Positions 34,853-39,028 of a stretch of 39,028 nt of DNA are shown in pieces (the stretch's first letter is position 1; each line of letters begins with the position of its first letter). Origin of the DNA: an uncultured Planctomycetaceae bacterium (GTDB lineage: Bacteria; Planctomycetota; Planctomycetia; Planctomycetales; Planctomycetaceae). The position numbers and the translations under genes were made by a program. The notes beneath the pieces were generated by a model. It was given only the letters and a program-made list of their open reading frames with translations, had not been told where the DNA came from and searched no databases. Location: the NCBI GenBank assembly GCA_903924405.1, contig CAIYBH010000356.1:1-39028 (forward strand), in the 5' to 3' direction.

Positions 34853-36091
34853 CTATAGCTGACCTTCAACTGTGACAGAATGACCGACAGCGGCAATACC
34901 GGCCAGTAATTCCCTGACACACGCCTCCGCGAACTCGCGGGAATTGATGGTCACATCCATCACCACCCTGCGAATCCCCGGCCGCAGTGAATTGGCCAGC
35001 GAATTGAACAGTGCGGCATCTGCGAAAGCATCGTGAAATGGCCCGCCCGCAGCGCTGATCACGCTCATCCCGCGGAGTGGAATCAGCACGGAAACCGGCC
35101 CGGTGGAGGCATTCACCTTCCCGGCCAGTTGCTCCCCCAGCGTTCGGCACTCCTCAGCATTCGTTCGCATCAGAGTCACCTGTGGATTGTGGGGGTAGAA
35201 TCGACGATCGGCAAAACGCGCGGGGATCGAGCCGGGTTCGCCAAAGTTGACCATGTCCAGACACCCGGGTGCCACAACCGCCGGAACGCCACACCGCGCC
35301 GCCGCAGTCAGACGGTCCGGTCCGGCTGTCAGTACCCCACCCACCAGCTCATCAGCCAGCTCCGTCGTGGTCACATCAAGGACGCCCTGAATCAGTCCAC
35401 TCTCGATCAGTGACTCCATCGTTCGACCACCAGAACCGTTCGCATGAAACACCAGCACCTCGTAGCCAGCCCGCTCCAGCAACGGAATCGCCGCATTGAT
35501 ACATTCAGTCGTATTCCCGAACATGCTCGCAGCGATCACAGGACGCGCATCGGCTTTGTCAACATTCACTGCGACCATGCCGCAGATTGCCCCGGCCGCT
35601 CGGGCAAAGATCATCCGGGAAATACGATTCAGACCAGCAACATCCACAACCGACGGCATGATGACAATGTCCCCGGTTCCCACATACGGAGCGATGTTGC
35701 CACTGGCCATCGTAGAGACGATCAGTCTGGGAAATCCCGTCGGCAGAGCTCGCATGGCGGACGAAGCTATCGCCGTCCCACTGCTGCCACCAAGCGAAAT
35801 CACTCCGTCGATCTTCTTCTCACTGTAGAGCTTCAGCAGCACAGACGGAGACACAGCGGCCATCGCCGCTACACACTCACCACGATCCCCGCGTTCTCGC
35901 AGCGGCTGCATGTCAAATCCGGCCATCGCAGCCACTTCGTCAGCGCGGATATCCGGAACGATCGATGGCCGTCCACTTGTCCCGACATCGATCAGTATCA
36001 CATCATGCCCCTGTCTCCGAATTTGGTCAGCAACAAATCCATGTTCCGCCCCCTTGCTGTCCAGTGTCCCCAGTACCGCTATCGTCGCCAT
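34853..36091 (-). CDS. UPF0261 / Tm-1-like ATP-binding domain protein
   Basis: A 412-residue protein of the UPF0261 family, whose plant relative is the N-terminal domain of the tomato virus resistance protein Tm-1. Family motifs are IAVLGTLDSKGAEHGFV at the N terminus, ISLGGSSGTAIASSAMRALP (about residues 95-114), VSTMASGNIAPYVGTGDI, FHANGSGGRTMESLI and FYPHNPQVTLMRTNAEE. Length is normal for the bacterial single-gene form. The activity in bacteria is not settled; a neighbouring TIM-barrel signal-transduction protein, common elsewhere, is absent here. A GGGAG site lies about six bases before the ATG. The DUF2892-like gene follows downstream. Confidence 0.92.
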   Translation of the reverse strand: MATIAVLGTLDSKGAEHGFVADQIRRQGHDVILIDVGTSGRPSIVPDIRADEVAAMAGFDMQPLRERGDRGECVAAMAAVSPSVLLKLYSEKKIDGVISLGGSSGTAIASSAMRALPTGFPRLIVSTMASGNIAPYVGTGDIVIMPSVVDVAGLNRISRMIFARAAGAICGMVAVNVDKADARPVIAASMFGNTTECINAAIPLLERAGYEVLVFHANGSGGRTMESLIESGLIQGVLDVTTTELADELVGGVLTAGPDRLTAAARCGVPAVVAPGCLDMVNFGEPGSIPARFADRRFYPHNPQVTLMRTNAEECRTLGEQLAGKVNASTGPVSVLIPLRGMSVISAAGGPFHDAFADAALFNSLANSLRPGIRRVVMDVTINSREFAEACVRELLAGIAAVGHSVTVEGQL

Positions 36092-36282
36092 CTATCGCTC
36101 CCGCCCTTCAAACACCGGCCAGTCCTGAATGTCGGCTGGTGTTCATGAACACGCCCGAACGCCGGAATCCCCGCAATTCCACAGACAGCCGATTCCATCC
36201 CGAAACAACTGCCCGAAACACATCAGGAATCAATCCATTTGCGGAAAAGAATGGCTGCTGACACCACGTCCCGCAAACCCGG

Positions 36283-38301
36283 CTATGGAGTACTGGAACG
36301 AGGGTTCTTCAGAAAATAAAAGCGGCCATCCTCGGCACCACCCACAAAATCCGGCACCGCATCGCCATCAAAATCAACAACCGTGGGGCTGACATCATGC
36401 CCCTCGATATTTCGCTTTGCCAGAGACCCCGCAGGAACCATGGTCCATGTTCCATTCTTCTCGCCCTGCCCCCGCAGCAGATCAGCGTTCGCCGAATTCA
36501 GCAGAAAATCATAGTGACCGTCCCCGTCCCAATCCGTGACACATAACTTGCGACGGCCACTTCGCCCCCCGACTCCCGCTGTCAGACGAAGCGGCTGCCC
36601 CTGCTCATCCACAAAAACTCGCGCAGGCGCCTTCAGTAACAACTGGTCTCCCTGACGCACTCGTTCCAGCCATGTCAGATAGCCTTCATGGTCCAGCACC
36701 ACCAGATCCGGCAGCATGTCCTTATTCAGGTCCACCACAACCGGAGTGGTACGCCATTGCGTCAGCAACCCCTTGCCTTCCGGCTTCAGCCAGCCCCACG
36801 CCAGTTGCGGCGGCGCTCCCTCCCATTCCACTTCCACCGGCCTCGAGTCCTCAAATCGTGGCTCCTGCCGAGTGCCACAGTTTTTCAGCCAGTGTACCCT
36901 GCCAAGAATCGAATTCAGCACGATATCCGGCAAACCATCCAGATCCCAGTCCGCCACGCTCAATGTCGTATAGCCCCACTTCGCTTCCGCTGGCCCCTGA
37001 ATACTACCGTTCGGCCCCGCCTGAACCCGGAACACCCGCCCACCCACAAGCAGTCTCTCCGGACCTGACCAGACCGGTCTCACAACTCCGGGACCACTCA
37101 GATTCCTGAAGACCTCGATGTAGCCGGCTGTGTTGCCGGACACAAGGTCTGTGTCGCCGTCACCATCCCAGTCCACTCCCACCGGAGTCGCGAGTGCGCC
37201 GCACTTCAACGTGTCAGCCTGCTGGCGAAAGTAAACTGGCCCGCGAAACCGAGGTGCTCCCGACTGACCCGCCTCGGTGACATTCTCCATCAGTGCGACT
37301 CGACCGTCCTCATCCCCCACAATCAGGTCGAGGTCCCGATCGCTGTCCCAGTCGAATGCCACCGGCACAATCATCTGCAGATCCATCACCAGCGGATTAC
37401 CCTCCACCGCTCTCAGACGCTCACCCGCTGCATACGCCGGTTCCTGGCGACTTCCCCTGTTTTCAAACCACGTCAGACCATCAAGGAATTCACCACAAAT
37501 CAGATCCGCGTCACTATCCCCATCAAAGTCTCCGAAGTTTGGAGAAGGGCAGCCAAAAACGTCGATGACCTTCCCTCCGGCCTCCAGCAGAAAAGGCTTG
37601 TCATAGTCCGGTTGCTCATCGGTTCCCCGATTTCGGAAGATGTAGACCCAGCCATGTAATGGCCCATTCTGCCACTGCCCATTAGAATCCCATGCGTCGT
37701 CCCATCCATAATAGCTCCAATCCTCAATCCCCACGATCAGATCGGTCCGCTCATCCCCATCAAAGTCGTGATAACGCCACTGGTTGTGGCGAACTCCGGG
37801 GCCTTTTGGCTGAGGACCAGACGGCTTGTGAAACCCGGGACTCAAGCTCAACGGCATTCGCTGACGCAGTCCCTGTGTGGTCACGTCTGCATATTCAAAA
37901 CCGGGGGCCAACACACGCATCCCGGAACGACCATAACTGGGCATCAGATAGTGCACAGTTTTTCCCAGTGATCGCCCGGGGCGAAACACAGGAAACCTGT
38001 TGACGGCCGTACTGCCACTGGTGTTCTCAAAAAACCAGATCCCGTTGGACGGCTTGTCCGGACAGGACACCAGCAGGTCATAATCCCCGTCGCCATCCGC
38101 ATCGCAGGGGAGCGGCCATGCCCACAACCCAACACCAAGATCCACAACCAGATCCGGGTTCTGATAAGGCAACTGAACCAAATCCTCAGCAGTCACCGCA
38201 CCGTAAAACGGCAGCAACCAAAGCAGGACGCAAAACACTGCAGCGAGCCCGCGCTGAGCCCTGGCGCGACATTTCAAATCAGTCACCATCGAATCTGCCA
38301 T
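36283..38301 (-). CDS. FG-GAP/VCBS repeat protein, exported
   Basis: A 672-residue exported protein made of FG-GAP/VCBS-type repeats that fold as a beta-propeller. Calcium-binding loops of the form D.DGDGD.DL occur repeatedly (PCDADGDGDYDLLVS, DFDGDERTDLIVG, DFDGDSDADLICG, DWDSDRDLDLIVG, DWDGDGDTDLVSG, DWDLDGLPDIVLN, DWDGDGHYDFLLN, DFDGDAVPDFVGG), giving at least seven blades' worth. A hydrophobic signal segment (GLAAVFCVLLWLLPFYG) ends near AVTAEDL. ATG 38301 is chosen since it places the signal near the N terminus; the frame is open from 38346 and another ATG is at 38289. Likely periplasmic or cell surface; ligand unknown. No dockerin or anchor is seen at the C terminus. Confidence 0.92.
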   Translation of the reverse strand: MADSMVTDLKCRARAQRGLAAVFCVLLWLLPFYGAVTAEDLVQLPYQNPDLVVDLGVGLWAWPLPCDADGDGDYDLLVSCPDKPSNGIWFFENTSGSTAVNRFPVFRPGRSLGKTVHYLMPSYGRSGMRVLAPGFEYADVTTQGLRQRMPLSLSPGFHKPSGPQPKGPGVRHNQWRYHDFDGDERTDLIVGIEDWSYYGWDDAWDSNGQWQNGPLHGWVYIFRNRGTDEQPDYDKPFLLEAGGKVIDVFGCPSPNFGDFDGDSDADLICGEFLDGLTWFENRGSRQEPAYAAGERLRAVEGNPLVMDLQMIVPVAFDWDSDRDLDLIVGDEDGRVALMENVTEAGQSGAPRFRGPVYFRQQADTLKCGALATPVGVDWDGDGDTDLVSGNTAGYIEVFRNLSGPGVVRPVWSGPERLLVGGRVFRVQAGPNGSIQGPAEAKWGYTTLSVADWDLDGLPDIVLNSILGRVHWLKNCGTRQEPRFEDSRPVEVEWEGAPPQLAWGWLKPEGKGLLTQWRTTPVVVDLNKDMLPDLVVLDHEGYLTWLERVRQGDQLLLKAPARVFVDEQGQPLRLTAGVGGRSGRRKLCVTDWDGDGHYDFLLNSANADLLRGQGEKNGTWTMVPAGSLAKRNIEGHDVSPTVVDFDGDAVPDFVGGAEDGRFYFLKNPRSSTP

Positions 38302-39028
38302 ATCACACCCGAAAACGAACTGTCCGAAACCCGCACAAGTCCCCACAAAATCCCGTCAGGGTATGCCATCGGCCCCAAAGCATTTACCGGATCCCCTGAC
38401 CACCAACCAGCGTCAAAAACTGCAGGAAATCCTGTAATCCTGAGGCCCCTGCGCGACGCCCCTGACTCCTCGACAATCAACCCCGATCCACGGCGTGTCC
38501 TGCATGGTGCCAGAATCCCGCGGCAACAACAAATCGCTTCACCCCCTCCCGGCAAAACACTCGAAAACTTCCCCCAATCACCAGAACAGAGTTCATCAAC
38601 CGTAATCAACAGGAACCCAAAGAACAAAAAAGAACATGTCGCTTTTCAACACAAAAAACACGACTCAACACAGTCCCGGCCGACCAGAAACCTTCACTGA
38701 ACCTCGCTCCCCAGCAAAATTCGGGAAACAACCACCAAACGGAAAAGACCGTCAAAACTCAGTAAATTGCTGCAAATAATGGATCACGAGGCCGAAATTC
38801 AGACCATTTGCAGGCCGGTCAATCGAAGGCCGCCTGAAAACATTCCGATTTTTCGCACTTTTCAAAGTCGGGTAATTTCCTCTTCGATTGCCCCGCAGAC
38901 CGCAAAAAAGCACAGAAAACGCACTAAATCAGCAATTTCCAACTTCCACAGGATTGACACTAACGGCCTTCAACTCTCTACTTCTCGCAAAAAACAGGGT
39001 GTTTTGTTGCGAAGCGGATTCCATCAGA
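38302..39028. other. gene-free region to the window end
   Basis: About 725 bp without a credible gene on either strand. The part from about 38600 onward is rich in A tracts and noticeably more AT-rich than the coding regions. The promoter of the FG-GAP gene should lie here but was not identified. A gene may begin just outside the window. Confidence 0.4.

Noticed and set aside
38283..38627. 114-codon minus-strand frame upstream of the FG-GAP gene
   Set aside because: It overlaps the start of the FG-GAP gene in another frame and shows no coding features.

Overview
The window looks like a chromosomal segment of a planctomycete (Planctomycetota, probably the Planctomycetaceae side of the phylum; genus not assignable from sequence alone). 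The evidence is the gene content: two DUF1501 proteins and a PSCyt1-DUF1549-DUF1553 cytochrome protein in one cluster, a very large alpha-2-macroglobulin, FG-GAP, NHL and WD40 propeller proteins, an OstA/LptD-type outer-membrane protein, and a membrane-anchored MutS-like protein. I saw no rRNA, tRNA, CRISPR array, phage gene or transposase gene.

Layout. 1-80: tail of a plus-strand gene followed by a terminator-like hairpin. 141-1175 (-): WD40 protein. 1721-3336 (+): FkbM methyltransferase, then an alpha/beta hydrolase fused to a CPXCG-type zinc-binding tail. 3499-6510 (-): LptD/OstA-like protein with its own sigma70-like promoter. 6983-7114: REP-like repeat cluster. 7132-7593 (-): four-helix membrane protein. 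8447-14782 (+): alpha-2-macroglobulin with an intact thioester, followed by a MoaD-like ubiquitin fold protein and a minimal E1 (ThiF/MoeB-type) enzyme. 16303-16510: a second family of short repeats. 16682-20060 (+): a promoter with an 18-bp perfect palindrome driving two overlapping ATPase genes. 20049-21881 (-): membrane MutS-like ATPase that overlaps the second ATPase tail to tail.

22154-28155 (-): DUF1501, PSD1-type cytochrome and DUF1501 genes in one direction, a typical planctomycete surface/periplasmic set. 28508-29581 (+): Tat-exported NHL propeller, separated by a strong bidirectional terminator from a 2-Cys peroxiredoxin (29803-30351, -). 31117-34524 (+): an ABC-2 permease without an ATPase, then an ABC exporter half-transporter whose nucleotide-binding motifs are all destroyed. 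34568-36091 (-): a DUF2892 protein and a UPF0261/Tm-1-like protein. 36283-38301 (-): FG-GAP repeat protein; the rest of the window shows no gene.

The best candidates for an undescribed system are the two-ATPase operon with its operator (16682-20060), the intact but catalytically dead ABC exporter (32668-34524), and the orphan ubiquitin-like/E1 pair (14937-15975). None of these functions is proved by sequence alone; each needs homology and neighbourhood searches that could not be run here.
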